Positions 51,337 through 60,358 of a stretch of DNA of 64,000 nt are shown here, piece by piece. The translations under genes and the position numbers were made by a program. The notes beneath the pieces are model-generated. The model did no database searches. It was not told where the DNA came from and worked only from the letters and a program-made list of their open reading frames with translations. The first letter of the stretch is position 1. Each line of letters begins with the position of its first letter. The stretch is from Halocatena salina. Its GTDB lineage: Archaea; Halobacteriota; Halobacteria; Halobacteriales; Haloarculaceae. The DNA lies in contig NZ_CP096019.1 in the NCBI RefSeq assembly GCF_023115355.1, forward strand, positions 1,364,001 through 1,428,000, in the 5' to 3' direction.

Positions 51337-51825
51337 CTAGCCATCCAAGAGGACTGCTGCGATGTGAGGACGTTGAATTCGTAGTCCTGCTTTCGTGTAG
51401 GTGACGTATCGGTTCGCTTCTTCGTGGAGGTAGTCGGTAGGATGCTCACACTTCTCTCGATCGAACTCCGTGGCGAAGGATTCGTACTCCTTACCCTCGG
51501 GCGTGAACATTTCCTCACGGACCCACCCATCGTCCGTCTCTCGAAACTGGAGCCATGCACCGCCCTCGAAGAACAACCGAGCAGTGAGCAGTCCCGCGTC
51601 GTCGGTCGTACAGGATTTGCTGACGATCCCCGGTGGCCGCTCGATCATTCCGAGCGGCGGATCAGCAGACACCGTCTGTTGGCACCACGGACAGGTGTAG
51701 TCGGCAGTAGACTCATGAACGGTAATCCGATATGCTTGCTGGGGATCGAATCCACGATCGCAGTGAGGACACTGCACACGTCGATCACCGTAATTCTCAC
51801 CGCCAAGCTGCATTCTGTCACTCAT
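51337..51825 (-). CDS. Zinc-ribbon protein, unknown
   Basis: A 162-residue protein. Near the N-terminus QCPHCDRGFDPQQAY and TADYTCPWCQQTV supply two CxxC pairs for zinc. The rest (GGAWLQFRETDDGWVREEMF onwards) is beta-strand rich and ends AGLRIQRPHIAAVLLDG. I do not recognise the family. The start is ATG 51825; an upstream in-frame ATG at 51891 would add a low-complexity N-terminus. The 295-base gap downstream (51042-51336) is AT-rich and shows no gene. Confidence 0.65.
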   Translation of the reverse strand: MSDRMQLGGENYGDRRVQCPHCDRGFDPQQAYRITVHESTADYTCPWCQQTVSADPPLGMIERPPGIVSKSCTTDDAGLLTARLFFEGGAWLQFRETDDGWVREEMFTPEGKEYESFATEFDREKCEHPTDYLHEEANRYVTYTKAGLRIQRPHIAAVLLDG

Positions 51826-52594
51826 TCTAATCACCCGATCGTATGATGGAGCCGCTGTGTAGTTTGAACGCTGTTCGTGTCGTCCGCTCACGTTTGCCCT
51901 TCTGCTTCATTGGTGCTGTCTCATTTCGTCAGTTCGTTGGAGATGCCTCTGTATCGCTATCCGTTGGTGGCGTACACTGCACCGGCTGTCCACCATCACG
52001 AACGCTGTCGGCCGAGCCGATTCATAGGCCCCGACGTGTCCCACCCGTTCGTCGTCCAAGTCAGCCCCACAAGAGGACTTTCGGTTTTATGTGATGATGT
52101 TATCACGTTTGCCAGCAGCGTTGTCGATCGGGTCGGGAGTGAAAACACCACCAACCCATTCCAAGACGCCGGTGCTACATACCGTATCGACGATCGTGTT
52201 TCGTTAATCGATCACACTACGCAGAATACCCCCCACACACTTATATGTCTGTTATTATTTACCTCATATGATTTTATTTATCAGAAGTGAGCTGCTAGGA
52301 GTGTGGGCAGATTTGCTGTATCAAATAGTCAAGTCCAACTGCAAAAATGAACCTATAGAAAACTCCTGTTCCCGAAGTGCCACGGTTACGAGCGGAATAG
52401 ATGAAAGACACGCTGAAATTGACACAGGGAAACTTGTTTTATATAATGAAAGCAATATTCATTGACAGATAGGGAGATGTGTGGCCATTGGACCGATAGG
52501 AATCGAACCACCACCAGACAGTTGTTAACATCCGTTCGCGCTGCGACTGCTGTCATTCAATTCCCAACTGCTCATTCGATCGAAATTCGCGCAC
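51826..52594. other. 769-base stretch without a recognisable gene
   Basis: The region before tRNA-Gly is AT-rich, especially 52240-52470. The longest frame (51877-52290, plus) has no start signals or recognisable composition. A T-loop-like sequence at about 52508-52524 is too badly paired to be a tRNA. It may be the residue of a lost insertion beside the tRNA gene, but no integrase fragment is visible. Confidence 0.45.
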
Positions 52595-52665
52595 TGCGCC
52601 GACCGGGAATTGAACCCGGGCTATGAGCTTGGGAAGCTCATGTCCTACCACTAGACCACCGGCGC
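52595..52665 (-). tRNA. tRNA-Gly (CCC)
   Basis: On the minus strand acceptor GCGCCGG pairs with TCGGCGC (one G-U) and discriminator A. The D-arm GTGGTCTAGTGGTAGGAC, the anticodon arm TGAGC-TTCCCAA-GCTCA with anticodon CCC (plus-strand 52631-52633), and the T-arm CCGGG-TTCAATT-CCCGG are canonical. Length is 71 nt with no intron; CCA is not encoded. Confidence 0.95.
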
Positions 52666-52915
52666 GCGTCGTCTATGTTTGGGTTCTTTCCCGCTCTACT
52701 TGAACGTAGCGACTCATCGATACCGTCGGGATGGTTATCTAATGAGACGGAGCTTCACAGACGATGAGTTCATCGAGGCCGGGGACGTAACGGAGATCGG
52801 GCAGGCATATGTGTGGAATTCCGTGAATCGGTAATCGAACGGTGATAACCGGACAACCGTTCGCCCTCGGACCCCGGCCGGGCAGCTATTAGTCGTCGGC
52901 TGCCATCGTTCCGAT

Positions 52916-53746
52916 ATGCAAGACGTAACGGCGCTTCCCGAAGAGATCCCGATGGAAGTACAGCTCACCGATGCAGAGCTAGAGGCCCACCGCGAGCGGA
53001 TCACGTCGTTCATCGCGTCGATCGTCGACGACGCCGGTGCTGAGAGCGCCGTGATCGGACTGTCGGGCGGCATCGACAGTACGCTCACTGCTCGGCTCGC
53101 TGTCGAAGCGCTCGGTGCGGACAAGGTCCATGGGCTGATTCTACCGAGTACGACAAATCCAGAAGAGAGCATGAGCACCGCCGAAAAAGCGGCCCAACGG
53201 CTCGGGATCGAGTACGACGTGATCGAGATCGAGCCGATCGTCTCGGCGTTTTTCGACGCCTATCCCGACGGGGCCGACACGCAGACAGCAGCCGGCAACG
53301 TCCGCGTTCGAACGCGTGCGGTCCTCAACTACTTCGTGGCGAACACCGAAAACGCCATCGTGCTCGGAACTGGCAACAGGAGCGAGTCGCTTACGGGCTA
53401 TTTCACTAAATACGGCGATCAGGCCGTCGATTGCAACCCGATCGGAAACCTCTATAAACACCAAGTACGACAGCTCTCGCGCCACGTTGGCGTGCATGAT
53501 TCGATCATCGAGAAGCCCCCGAGCGCGGAGATGTGGCAGGGCCAAACAGACGCCGAGGAGATGGGCATCACCTACGACCTGCTCGACGCAGTGCTCATCT
53601 TACACGTCGACGGTCCGTTGTCGGGGCGAGCGACCGCCGAGACACTCGGCGTCGATCAAAGCGCGATCGATCGCGTCGTAGAGCTGTACGAACAGAGCGC
53701 CCACAAGCGACGGCTACCACCCGTGCCTGAGGAATTGGATCTCTGA
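52916..53746 (+). CDS. nadE: NAD+ synthase
   Basis: A 276-residue enzyme that amidates nicotinate adenine dinucleotide with ammonia, the last step of NAD biosynthesis. The PP-loop SGGIDSTLTARLA (residues 50-62) binds ATP. VLGTGNRSESLTGYFTKYGD and the C-terminal KPPSAEMWQGQTDAEEMG complete the family pattern. There is no glutaminase domain, so it uses free ammonia. Start ATG 52916. It is convergent with the enoyl-CoA hydratase gene. Confidence 0.95.
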   Translation: MQDVTALPEEIPMEVQLTDAELEAHRERITSFIASIVDDAGAESAVIGLSGGIDSTLTARLAVEALGADKVHGLILPSTTNPEESMSTAEKAAQRLGIEYDVIEIEPIVSAFFDAYPDGADTQTAAGNVRVRTRAVLNYFVANTENAIVLGTGNRSESLTGYFTKYGDQAVDCNPIGNLYKHQVRQLSRHVGVHDSIIEKPPSAEMWQGQTDAEEMGITYDLLDAVLILHVDGPLSGRATAETLGVDQSAIDRVVELYEQSAHKRRLPPVPEELDL

Positions 53747-53756
53747 TCTGACACGG

Positions 53757-54473
53757 TCACGATCGGAGGGTATTAGCGTGGGCATCGACGAGCGCCGCGA
53801 ACGCGTGGGCTTCCCGGTCTTCTTGGGTCGTCCGATCGGCAATGCCTGCGGTGCCCATGAGTGATTTGAGGCGTATGAGTGTCTCACGGTCGCAGTCAGC
53901 GATTTCCTCGACGACCGACCGAGGGGTGTCGACGATACGCGAGACCAGCCCCATTTCGAGCGCTTGCTCGGCGTCGAGGACCCGTCCAGAGAGAGCAATG
54001 TCACGCGCGTGGCTCCGACCGACAGTCGCCGTGAGCCGGTGCGTTCCTCCCCACGCCCCGAACAGCCCGAACGTCACACCTGGCTCTGCGAACGACGCAG
54101 CAGGCGTTGCGACCCGAACGTCACAGGCGAGCGCGAGCTCTAGCCCACCGCCTCGAACAGCACCATCGATTCCGGCGACGACGACCGCATCACTCGTTTC
54201 GATGGCTCGTGCGACCCGTTGTCCGAGACGTGCAAACGCTGCTGCCGGATCGGTGGTGCCCGCCGCGGCGTCGGCAGCGAGATCGGCGACGACGTCGAGA
54301 TCCGCGCCAGCACAGAACGCGGAGCCAGCTCCTCGAAGCTCGATGACGTGGGCATCAACTTCGGTCACAGCCGTTTCGAGCGCCTCAAGCGCTGCCGGAG
54401 TGAGAGCATTGCGTCGTTCCGGTCGATCGATGGTGACAGTTCGAACGGTCTCGTCGTCGGTCGTCCGTATCAC
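53757..54473 (-). CDS. Enoyl-CoA hydratase/isomerase family protein
   Basis: A 238-residue crotonase-fold enzyme. The CoA and oxyanion-hole segments are SAFCAGADL and GAVRGGGLELALACDV. The region SFAEPGVTFGLFGAWGGTH holds the position of the second catalytic glutamate (Glu in FAEPG) while the first is the Glu in GGGLELAL. Family members hydrate enoyl-CoA or isomerise and decarboxylate acyl-CoA, so the exact reaction is open. It is slightly shorter than the usual 255-260 residues. It is divergent from the next gene with 60 bases between. Confidence 0.9.
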   Translation of the reverse strand: MIRTTDDETVRTVTIDRPERRNALTPAALEALETAVTEVDAHVIELRGAGSAFCAGADLDVVADLAADAAAGTTDPAAAFARLGQRVARAIETSDAVVVAGIDGAVRGGGLELALACDVRVATPAASFAEPGVTFGLFGAWGGTHRLTATVGRSHARDIALSGRVLDAEQALEMGLVSRIVDTPRSVVEEIADCDRETLIRLKSLMGTAGIADRTTQEDREAHAFAALVDAHANTLRS

Positions 54474-54533
54474 GAGTTCAAGTGGGGGGCGGTTTCCAAA
54501 GGTCTTTGCCAGTTGCGAGTTAACAACCGAGTG

Positions 54534-55202
54534 ATGGACGAAGCCGCTGCCGTGCGCCGAGCCGCGCGGGCGACCGTCGAGGACATCGAGCCTGCGCGCC
54601 TACGGAATGCCCTGTTAGCGTTCATCGATTCCACGTCGTTGACTCCGGGAGTATTGACACTGCTCACTGCACGGATTCGTTCTGACTCCCACGATGGACT
54701 CAAACAGCCTGCCGCCGGTGTACAGCTCATCTACAACGGTCTCCGCCTCACCCGCCAACTGGCCCACAACGAGCCGTGGAACGACGGCGAAGAGGAGCGT
54801 GAAAACGCGAACATGCACATCCTCGTCGCCGACGTGCTCGTCGCACGGGGGTTTTACCTCCTCGCTCACACCAACGCAGCGTCGACCGCCGTCGACGTGG
54901 TGCGGTCGTTCGGGCAACACCAGGCCGACGAACACAGACACGATCCCGAGACCGAGGGGGAGTTCGAACCAAACACGTCGACCGCAGAGCAACAGCTCAA
55001 ACGTGACGTCCTCGAACTCGCGTTGACCACCGGCACAGTCGTGGCCGACAGCGAGGAGACGACCGGTGATCTCCAAACCGTTGCCAAGGATCTCGTAGAG
55101 ACCTGCGATGGGGCAGGCTTTCCAGCCCCGGAAGCGTTCCTTTCACCGTCCGTCGCCGATCGACTCACCCAATCCGTCGCCAGTGCCTATGTTGACTCGT
55201 GA
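54534..55202 (+). CDS. DUF7114-like helical protein
   Basis: A 222-residue all-helical protein. It begins MDEAAAVRRAARATVEDIEP, has AGVQLIYNGLRLTRQLAHNE in the middle, and then MHILVADVLVARGFYLLAHT. The last segments resemble helices of polyprenyl-synthase-type folds, and I recall the family as DUF7114. No DDxxD metal motif is visible, so a catalytic prenyl synthase is unlikely. Start ATG 54534; a longer upstream frame overlaps the hydratase gene on the other strand. tRNA-Thr follows 50 bases downstream. Confidence 0.78.
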   Translation: MDEAAAVRRAARATVEDIEPARLRNALLAFIDSTSLTPGVLTLLTARIRSDSHDGLKQPAAGVQLIYNGLRLTRQLAHNEPWNDGEEERENANMHILVADVLVARGFYLLAHTNAASTAVDVVRSFGQHQADEHRHDPETEGEFEPNTSTAEQQLKRDVLELALTTGTVVADSEETTGDLQTVAKDLVETCDGAGFPAPEAFLSPSVADRLTQSVASAYVDS

Positions 55203-55252
55203 ATCGAAACGCCTAAAGATAGATCACGAATAAATGAATATACACCCGACGG

Positions 55253-55324
55253 GCCTGGGTAGCTTAGCGGTAAAGCGCGTCCTTGGTAAGGACGAGAGCC
55301 CGGGTTCAAATCCCGGCCTAGGCT
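55253..55324 (+). tRNA. tRNA-Thr (GGT)
   Basis: The acceptor GCCTGGG pairs with CCTAGGC (one G-U) with discriminator T at 55324. The D-arm GCTTAGCGGTAAAGC, the anticodon arm CGTCC-TTGGTAA-GGACG with anticodon GGT (55285-55287), and the T-arm CCGGG-TTCAAAT-CCCGG are canonical. A TTTT follows at 55324-55327. Length is 72 nt without intron; CCA is not encoded. Confidence 0.95.
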
Positions 55325-55435
55325 TTTCTGAACGGGTTCGGTTTGTTGCTTTTCGAAGAGCGGCGGTAGTCGACTGATTCGTCCACATATGACTTTTTGT
55401 AGTCTATCAAACACGATATGTAAATCAGAGTTAGA

Positions 55436-56197
55436 TCACTGCTGGTCGTTCCCGGTGTCGATATCCGCATCGACCTCGATCCGTTGTCGTAGCTGCTTGA
55501 GCTGCCGGATCTGGAGGAGGTAGTAGCCGACGCCAGCCAGACCACCGAGGAGTCCGATTCCGAGAACTGCACCGAAGATGTACAGATCACGGACGAGATA
55601 GTACTGGACTGAAACGGAACTGCCACTGACAGCGTCCCAGACGATGTGAACGCGGCCGTCCTCGGTGTTTGTCTCGTATCCTCCGGGGCTTGCGGTGCCA
55701 AGGATGGGCACGTCGATATCCATGTTCGGCGGGAGAACGATCTCATAGGAGGGATCGTCCGATTCTAAGAACACCGGTGTCGTGACCGATTTGGGGCGTT
55801 TGTCGGTGACAAAAGCGATCTGACCGTCGTCACTAGGTGCCTGAATGACGGTCCGACTGTTCGATTTGTCGACCGATAAGTCGGAGTGGTCGGTCGTAAC
55901 GACTGTCTCGTTGGGATAGCGATATTTGACGGCTCGAACGTCAAGCGCCCGTTCACTACCGACAGGACCGTGTGTGTACAGTTCGAGCTTATCGTTCCCG
56001 AGCTCATACACTGACTGATACTTGTCGGATTGTAAGGTGAGTGTCGCGTTGGTGCTCGTGTTCCAGTCGTACGTGGTGTTCGTCTGGTCCTGATCACCGA
56101 CTCCCAGCCCGAACCCGAGATCTGGAGAGGTCATCCCCATACAGCCCGCACCCATGCTCAGCACCACCAGAGAAACGATAGCGAGATGGCGTTTCAT
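55436..56197 (-). CDS. DUF5803-like lipoprotein with C-terminal membrane anchor
   Basis: A 253-residue protein. The signal MKRHLAIVSLVVLSMGAGC ends in a lipobox Cys19. The extracellular part is beta-rich (VFLESDDPSYEIVLPPNMDI), and a membrane helix near residues 205-232 (YIFGAVLGIGLLGGLAGVGY) precedes a short charged cytoplasmic end. The family is known to me as DUF5803. Its ATG overlaps the stop of the DUF2110 gene by four bases (ATGA), so it is the third gene of the tfe operon, a strange partner for a transcription factor. Confidence 0.82.
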   Translation of the reverse strand: MKRHLAIVSLVVLSMGAGCMGMTSPDLGFGLGVGDQDQTNTTYDWNTSTNATLTLQSDKYQSVYELGNDKLELYTHGPVGSERALDVRAVKYRYPNETVVTTDHSDLSVDKSNSRTVIQAPSDDGQIAFVTDKRPKSVTTPVFLESDDPSYEIVLPPNMDIDVPILGTASPGGYETNTEDGRVHIVWDAVSGSSVSVQYYLVRDLYIFGAVLGIGLLGGLAGVGYYLLQIRQLKQLRQRIEVDADIDTGNDQQ

Positions 56198-56901
56198 GGT
56201 AAAACACATAACAGTTCCGCGGGGAGATGGCGACCGATGGCCGCGAGCAACCCCGGCGGATCGGTGTGCTCCTGACAGACGATGCTCTGTTCGAGGAGTC
56301 CGAGCCGTTCGACGGTGACGATGTCGTCGGCGTGGCCTGCGCGGTTCACCGTGGCGCGCACTTCCGCCCGCGTCGCACTGTTGACGTTCACGCGCCCCGC
56401 CCCTCGGGTCCAGTCGTACAGTCGATCGCGTTCTGTATCGGCCAAGCGAGGCGGATCGCCGGGGATGAATCGGAGGGGAAGATGCTGGACCAACCCGAAC
56501 CGGGTGCGGATCTCAGCGGCCGTTCCAGGACCGAGACCGAGCTGGTCGGTCGGGATCCGTACGTGCCCGTCCGCATCGATTGCCAGCTCCGAGTCCGCGC
56601 CAGCACTGTCGCCGACATCAAGCGTGAGCCCGTCCTCATCCCACGCAGTGAGCGTTCCGACGTACTCGGTGCCGGCTTCGAACGACGGTGTGATCGTCCC
56701 CCACTGATCGCGTAAGATGTTGCGCGCAATGACCGCATCAGGTCCATCAACCGTGACGGAGGGGAACCCATCGGAACGGACACCCACCGACCACTCCACA
56801 TCAACGCCTCCGATGTCGTTTTCGATCAGCGAGCGCAACGAGTCGATAGCTCGATCCCGGGCAGTTCCATCAACGTACAGTTTGGTTGCGAGAACGACCA
56901 T
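56194..56901 (-). CDS. DUF2110-family protein
   Basis: A 235-residue archaeal protein commonly next to tfe. The N-terminus MVVLATKLYVDGTARDRAID is alpha/beta, the middle has an S1-like beta segment (YVGTLTAWDEDGLTLDVGDS), and the C-terminal part (TRGAGRVNVNSATRAEVRAT) is helix-hairpin-like and suggests nucleic-acid binding. It starts 3 bases after the tfe stop, and its last bases overlap the next start. A link to transcription is inferred from this conserved context. Confidence 0.85.
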   Translation of the reverse strand: MVVLATKLYVDGTARDRAIDSLRSLIENDIGGVDVEWSVGVRSDGFPSVTVDGPDAVIARNILRDQWGTITPSFEAGTEYVGTLTAWDEDGLTLDVGDSAGADSELAIDADGHVRIPTDQLGLGPGTAAEIRTRFGLVQHLPLRFIPGDPPRLADTERDRLYDWTRGAGRVNVNSATRAEVRATVNRAGHADDIVTVERLGLLEQSIVCQEHTDPPGLLAAIGRHLPAELLCVLP

Positions 56902-56904
56902 CCC

Positions 56905-57423
56905 TTATGCTTCCACGTTGAGTTCCGAACGGAGCTGTGTAATACGTTCGTCCATGGAAGTAACGAGGGCGTCGTTGTTCATCGGCTCCAGTTCAGCCCC
57001 ACATTGGGGACATTCGAATCCGAACTCGATCGCTTCCTCGAACTCGAAGCGAAGTGATTCTTCCGGACAGAGATAGAACTCGTGGTTGGTCTCGTACTCA
57101 CGCCGTTCTTCGAGCGCGTCGAGGAGTCGATACATCTCGTCTTCGAGCTGCTCGGGCACGTTTTCGTAATGAAACGTCCAGAGATACGTAAGCCAACCCG
57201 AGTCTTCGTCCCGAAGCCGACGATAGCTCGCTAGATCGTTCTCATACAAGATGAACAACGCCCGTCGTACATCGTTCAGTTCCAATCCGAGTTCCTCTGC
57301 TAGCTCCTCGTCGGTCACTTCGCCGTCAGGAGGGGCAGCAGCAACCGGCATCCCTGTCGGGCCAACAAGCTCGTGCAGATATTTTTGGATGACGGGATCG
57401 TTTAGTAGCTCCTCGAAAGCCAT
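56905..57423 (-). CDS. tfe: Transcription initiation factor E subunit alpha (TFE)
   Basis: A 172-residue homolog of the N-terminal half of TFIIE-alpha, which helps the polymerase open promoters. Residues 1-90 form the extended winged helix (EELAEELGLELNDVRRALFI). Residues 110-145 are the zinc ribbon. It should have four cysteines, but here C119, C138 and C141 are present while the position of the second (E122 in LCPEESL) is not Cys. So the zinc site may be altered or lost. Start ATG 57423, chosen from homology. It leads an operon with DUF2110 and DUF5803 genes. Confidence 0.92.
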   Translation of the reverse strand: MAFEELLNDPVIQKYLHELVGPTGMPVAAAPPDGEVTDEELAEELGLELNDVRRALFILYENDLASYRRLRDEDSGWLTYLWTFHYENVPEQLEDEMYRLLDALEERREYETNHEFYLCPEESLRFEFEEAIEFGFECPQCGAELEPMNNDALVTSMDERITQLRSELNVEA

Positions 57424-57718
57424 TACGGGAATATGTGCCACTGATTCTGGTAAATCTTCCGCTCCAGTGGCTCGAACTCGAAGGTAATGTGGCAAGACAG
57501 AAATTGGGGGTGTACAAGAATGGGGGGTTGGAAATGGCCGCAGACCGGTTTCGATCCCGGAACGGGGGAGATCCGGGATCGACACGGAGGCGGGAGACGG
57601 ATACCGGAACACACGATGTCGAACAACCACGTGCGACACTGCTTCAACACAAGCCAAGCGTTCGTCTTCGATCCGGCATTTATGCGTTGGGAGGGGATCA
57701 CCCTGTGTGTGGTGCTTG

Positions 57719-58903
57719 TCAAATCATGGTTTTAAATGTAGAGTGTCCTACTCGACGGCGGGCGTGCTCCCGTTCGTGCTCGGTGAGTCGGTACCGTCGG
57801 AGTTCGGTTTCGAGGGAGTCCAACCGTCGGCGGCGGCGTTGGTGTGCATCCAGAAACGACGCGATCGCATCAGCGGCCATCTCTTTGAGTTCGCCGCTCA
57901 GTAGTGCTCCATTCCGGTACTCGCGTTCGATCCGATCTAGCCGGTCGTCATCCGCTTCGAAAAACGAATGCAAGAGTTGGTAGGAAACGTCCGCTTGGGG
58001 ATCGCCGCCGTGTTTTCGGTGTTCGTCGACGGTGGGTTGGCCACCGGAGTAGGCGTGGGTGTGGATCTTCTCGAAGACGGTCTCGCGGTCGTCGGAGAGG
58101 TAGATGGTGGGAGTGGTCCCGGAGTTACTACTCGAACTCATCTTCCCGGGACCGTCGAGACTCGGGAGGAATTTCGAGAGCAACGCGCCGGGCTTGTCGA
58201 CGTCGTAGCGCCGTTTGGCCGCGATGTCCCGGCACACTCTCACGTGGGGGTCCTGATCGACGCCGATCGGAACGAGCGTCGGATGGCGACCTTCGACGAG
58301 TTGCGGAAGCAAGAGGTGAGCGGCCTGAACCGCGGGATAGAAGGCGTGGCCGATGTTTTTCGGCTGACCGTACGCCGCCTCGAACGTCGATCCGGTCACC
58401 GACGGAGCGAACGCGGCGGCGAGCGGATAGATGACATCGGCGTCGGCCGTGTCGACGATGATGCGCGTCCGGTCTGGATCGAAGCCGACCGCAAGCAGAT
58501 CACGGAGGTTCTCGCGGGTTTGGGCGCCGATCTCCTCGAGAGAGTTGTCCGTGACGAAATACTTTTCGTCGTCGGAAAACGGGAGGTACACCAGTGCGTT
58601 CGTCTGCTGTTGGAGGTGTTTGGCGAAGTACAACGGGATGATGTGTCCCAGATGCATCGCTCCAGAAGGACCCCGTCCGGTGACGATCGAGTGGCGTTCA
58701 CCGGCGGTGGCTGCGCTCAGAAACCGATCCACGTCGCGCCCGGCGTAAAACACCCGCCGTCGCACGAGCGGATGGACTGGTGTGGGAAACCGTGCGATCT
58801 GTTCGTCCGTGAGCCGGTCGGCTCCGAACTGTTCAAGTACGTTCTCGTAGTCGATCTCACCGGACACCGTGTACGGTGTCACAGTGAATCCGTCGTCTGT
58901 CAT
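57719..58903 (-). CDS. trpS: Tryptophan--tRNA ligase
   Basis: A 394-residue class I aminoacyl-tRNA synthetase of the archaeal type. The HIGH motif is GAMHLGHI after GRGPSG, and the KMSKS-like loop is GKMSSSS. FSDDEKYFVTDN and VPIGVDQDPHVRVCRDIA are characteristic of the archaeal/eukaryotic TrpRS. The start is ATG 58903 (MTDDGFTVTPY), with a longer upstream frame rejected. It converges with no gene: the 295 bases before tfe hold no ORF. It is divergent from the PiT transporter gene. Confidence 0.94.
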   Translation of the reverse strand: MTDDGFTVTPYTVSGEIDYENVLEQFGADRLTDEQIARFPTPVHPLVRRRVFYAGRDVDRFLSAATAGERHSIVTGRGPSGAMHLGHIIPLYFAKHLQQQTNALVYLPFSDDEKYFVTDNSLEEIGAQTRENLRDLLAVGFDPDRTRIIVDTADADVIYPLAAAFAPSVTGSTFEAAYGQPKNIGHAFYPAVQAAHLLLPQLVEGRHPTLVPIGVDQDPHVRVCRDIAAKRRYDVDKPGALLSKFLPSLDGPGKMSSSSNSGTTPTIYLSDDRETVFEKIHTHAYSGGQPTVDEHRKHGGDPQADVSYQLLHSFFEADDDRLDRIEREYRNGALLSGELKEMAADAIASFLDAHQRRRRRLDSLETELRRYRLTEHEREHARRRVGHSTFKTMI

Positions 58904-59012
58904 ACGATGATGTATCTGTGTTGTCACTCGGCGATCGATACAGACGAGAAAGCGAGGGAGCATCGCGACCGTCCCGGGTGGGGGTCTCCCACGAGGGTCA
59001 ATCCGACACTAT

Positions 59013-59082
59013 CCACTTTCCGAGCGATGCCACTGCCACCGCCAGCCCAGTTGTGACAGCAGGCAGACCGCTCGGAAAGTGG
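59013..59082. repeat. 14-bp perfect inverted repeat between trpS and the PiT transporter
   Basis: CCACTTTCCGAGCG (59013-59026) and CGCTCGGAAAGTGG (59069-59082) are exact reverse complements with a 42-base spacer. It stands in the divergent intergenic region, 110 bases upstream of trpS's ATG and 98 upstream of the transporter's. No T-run follows on either strand. Confidence 0.85.
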
Positions 59083-59147
59083 CTGTCATCGGTAGTAGTT
59101 GGGACGGGAACGTAATACGGGTAACGGTCGATGAGACAACGCCGTGG

Positions 59148-59156
59148 TTTATTTAA
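59148..59156 (+). promoter_or_regulatory. TATA box of the PiT transporter
   Basis: TTTATTTAA is centred 28 bases before ATG 59180, so the transporter mRNA should be leaderless. This also decides the start over an ATG-like codon at 59144. Confidence 0.6.
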
Positions 59157-59179
59157 CGGATCACCCGGAAGAGGCGACA

Positions 59180-60358
59180 ATGGTTACTGTGGGGTTTCTG
59201 GGGATCATCGTGGTCGCGTCGGTCGCCAGCCTGTTCATGGCGTGGACGATCGGAGCTGGGTCGAGCGGGTCGACACCCTTTGCCCCGGCAGCAGGGGCAA
59301 ACGTCATCTCCGTGATGAGAGCTGGATTTCTCGTCGGGATCCTCGGATTCGCGGGGGCGGTATTTCAGGGGGCGAACGTTGCGGGGACGGTCGGTACGGG
59401 ACTGATCCGGGGGGTAACGCTGTCTCCCGGCGCGATCGCGGTCGGGTTGTTCGTGGCGGCGCTGCTCGTTTCGATCGGGATCTTCACGGGGTATCCGATT
59501 CCGACGGGATTTACGGCGACGGGTGCGGTGATCGGCGTCGGATTGGCGATGGGTGGACTCCCCGCGTGGGAGACCTACCGAGAGATCGGAGCCATGTGGG
59601 TGCTCGTGCCGTTCGTGGGAAGCGCCATCGCGTACGTGACGGCTCGACTGTTGCGCCACGAACGCATTCCCGAACGCGTGAGCGTGCCGGTGCTCGGGGG
59701 GGTGGTTGGAGCGATCATCGCGAACATGTCGTTCGTCTTTTTGGGTGGACGATCGTTCGCCACAGCGGGCACGCACTGGCCAGTGCTGTCGAGGCTGAGT
59801 GAGGGAGTCGCCTCGGTGGTGATCACGGTCGGGATCGGCGCGGTCGTCGCCGCGTTGCTCGCGTGGGACATGACCGATGCGGACCGCGGCCTGCGTCATT
59901 TCCTGTTGGTGCTCGGAGGACTCGTTGCGTTCTCCGCAGGTGCAAGCCAAGTCGGTCTGGCCGTCGGACCGCTGATTCCGTTGCTCGAGGTGCTTCCGAT
60001 CACGCTCGTAACGTTGCTCATCGGTGGAGGGATCGGATTGCTCGCCGGCTCGTGGATGGGTGCGCCCAGGATGATCAAAGCGCTCGCGCAGGATTACTCC
60101 TCGCTCGGTCCCCGGCGTTCGATCGCCGCACTCGTGCCGTCGTTCGCGCTCGCACAGACCGCGGTGTTGTACGGAATCCCCGTGTCGTTCAACGAGATCA
60201 TCCTCAGTGCGATCATCGGAAGCGGATTCGCTGCTGGAGGAGCGAGCAGCGTCAGCCAAGCGAAGATGCGCAACACCGTGGTAGCGTGGATAGGGTCGTT
60301 AGTGATCGCTATCGCTGGGAGCTATGGTGTCTACATCGTGCTTCAAGCGCTGCTGTGA
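59180..60358 (+). CDS. PiT-type inorganic phosphate (or sulfate) permease
   Basis: A 392-residue membrane transporter with about ten hydrophobic helices. The family signatures are GANVISVMRAG with FQGANVAGTVGTG, and in the second half FAAGGASSVSQAKMRNTVVAW. These are the two inverted-repeat halves of the low-affinity phosphate transporter family, which couple uptake to H+ or Na+. Some archaeal relatives carry sulfate. Start ATG 59180 by promoter spacing. The C-terminus overlaps a small convergent zinc-ribbon gene by 60 bases. Confidence 0.9.
   Translation: MVTVGFLGIIVVASVASLFMAWTIGAGSSGSTPFAPAAGANVISVMRAGFLVGILGFAGAVFQGANVAGTVGTGLIRGVTLSPGAIAVGLFVAALLVSIGIFTGYPIPTGFTATGAVIGVGLAMGGLPAWETYREIGAMWVLVPFVGSAIAYVTARLLRHERIPERVSVPVLGGVVGAIIANMSFVFLGGRSFATAGTHWPVLSRLSEGVASVVITVGIGAVVAALLAWDMTDADRGLRHFLLVLGGLVAFSAGASQVGLAVGPLIPLLEVLPITLVTLLIGGGIGLLAGSWMGAPRMIKALAQDYSSLGPRRSIAALVPSFALAQTAVLYGIPVSFNEIILSAIIGSGFAAGGASSVSQAKMRNTVVAWIGSLVIAIAGSYGVYIVLQALL

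Noticed and set aside
51877-52290. 137-codon plus-strand frame before tRNA-Gly
   Set aside because: No recognisable domain, no promoter at proper spacing, His/Pro/Ser-rich composition unlike the acidic neighbours.
52495-52530. T-loop-like sequence (GGTTCGATTCC on the minus strand) next to tRNA-Gly
   Set aside because: The flanking bases do not pair into a T-stem or acceptor stem, so a tRNA fragment cannot be supported.
52742-52834. 30-codon ORF upstream of nadE
   Set aside because: Start codon and frame exist, but there is no conserved motif and no well-placed TATA box.
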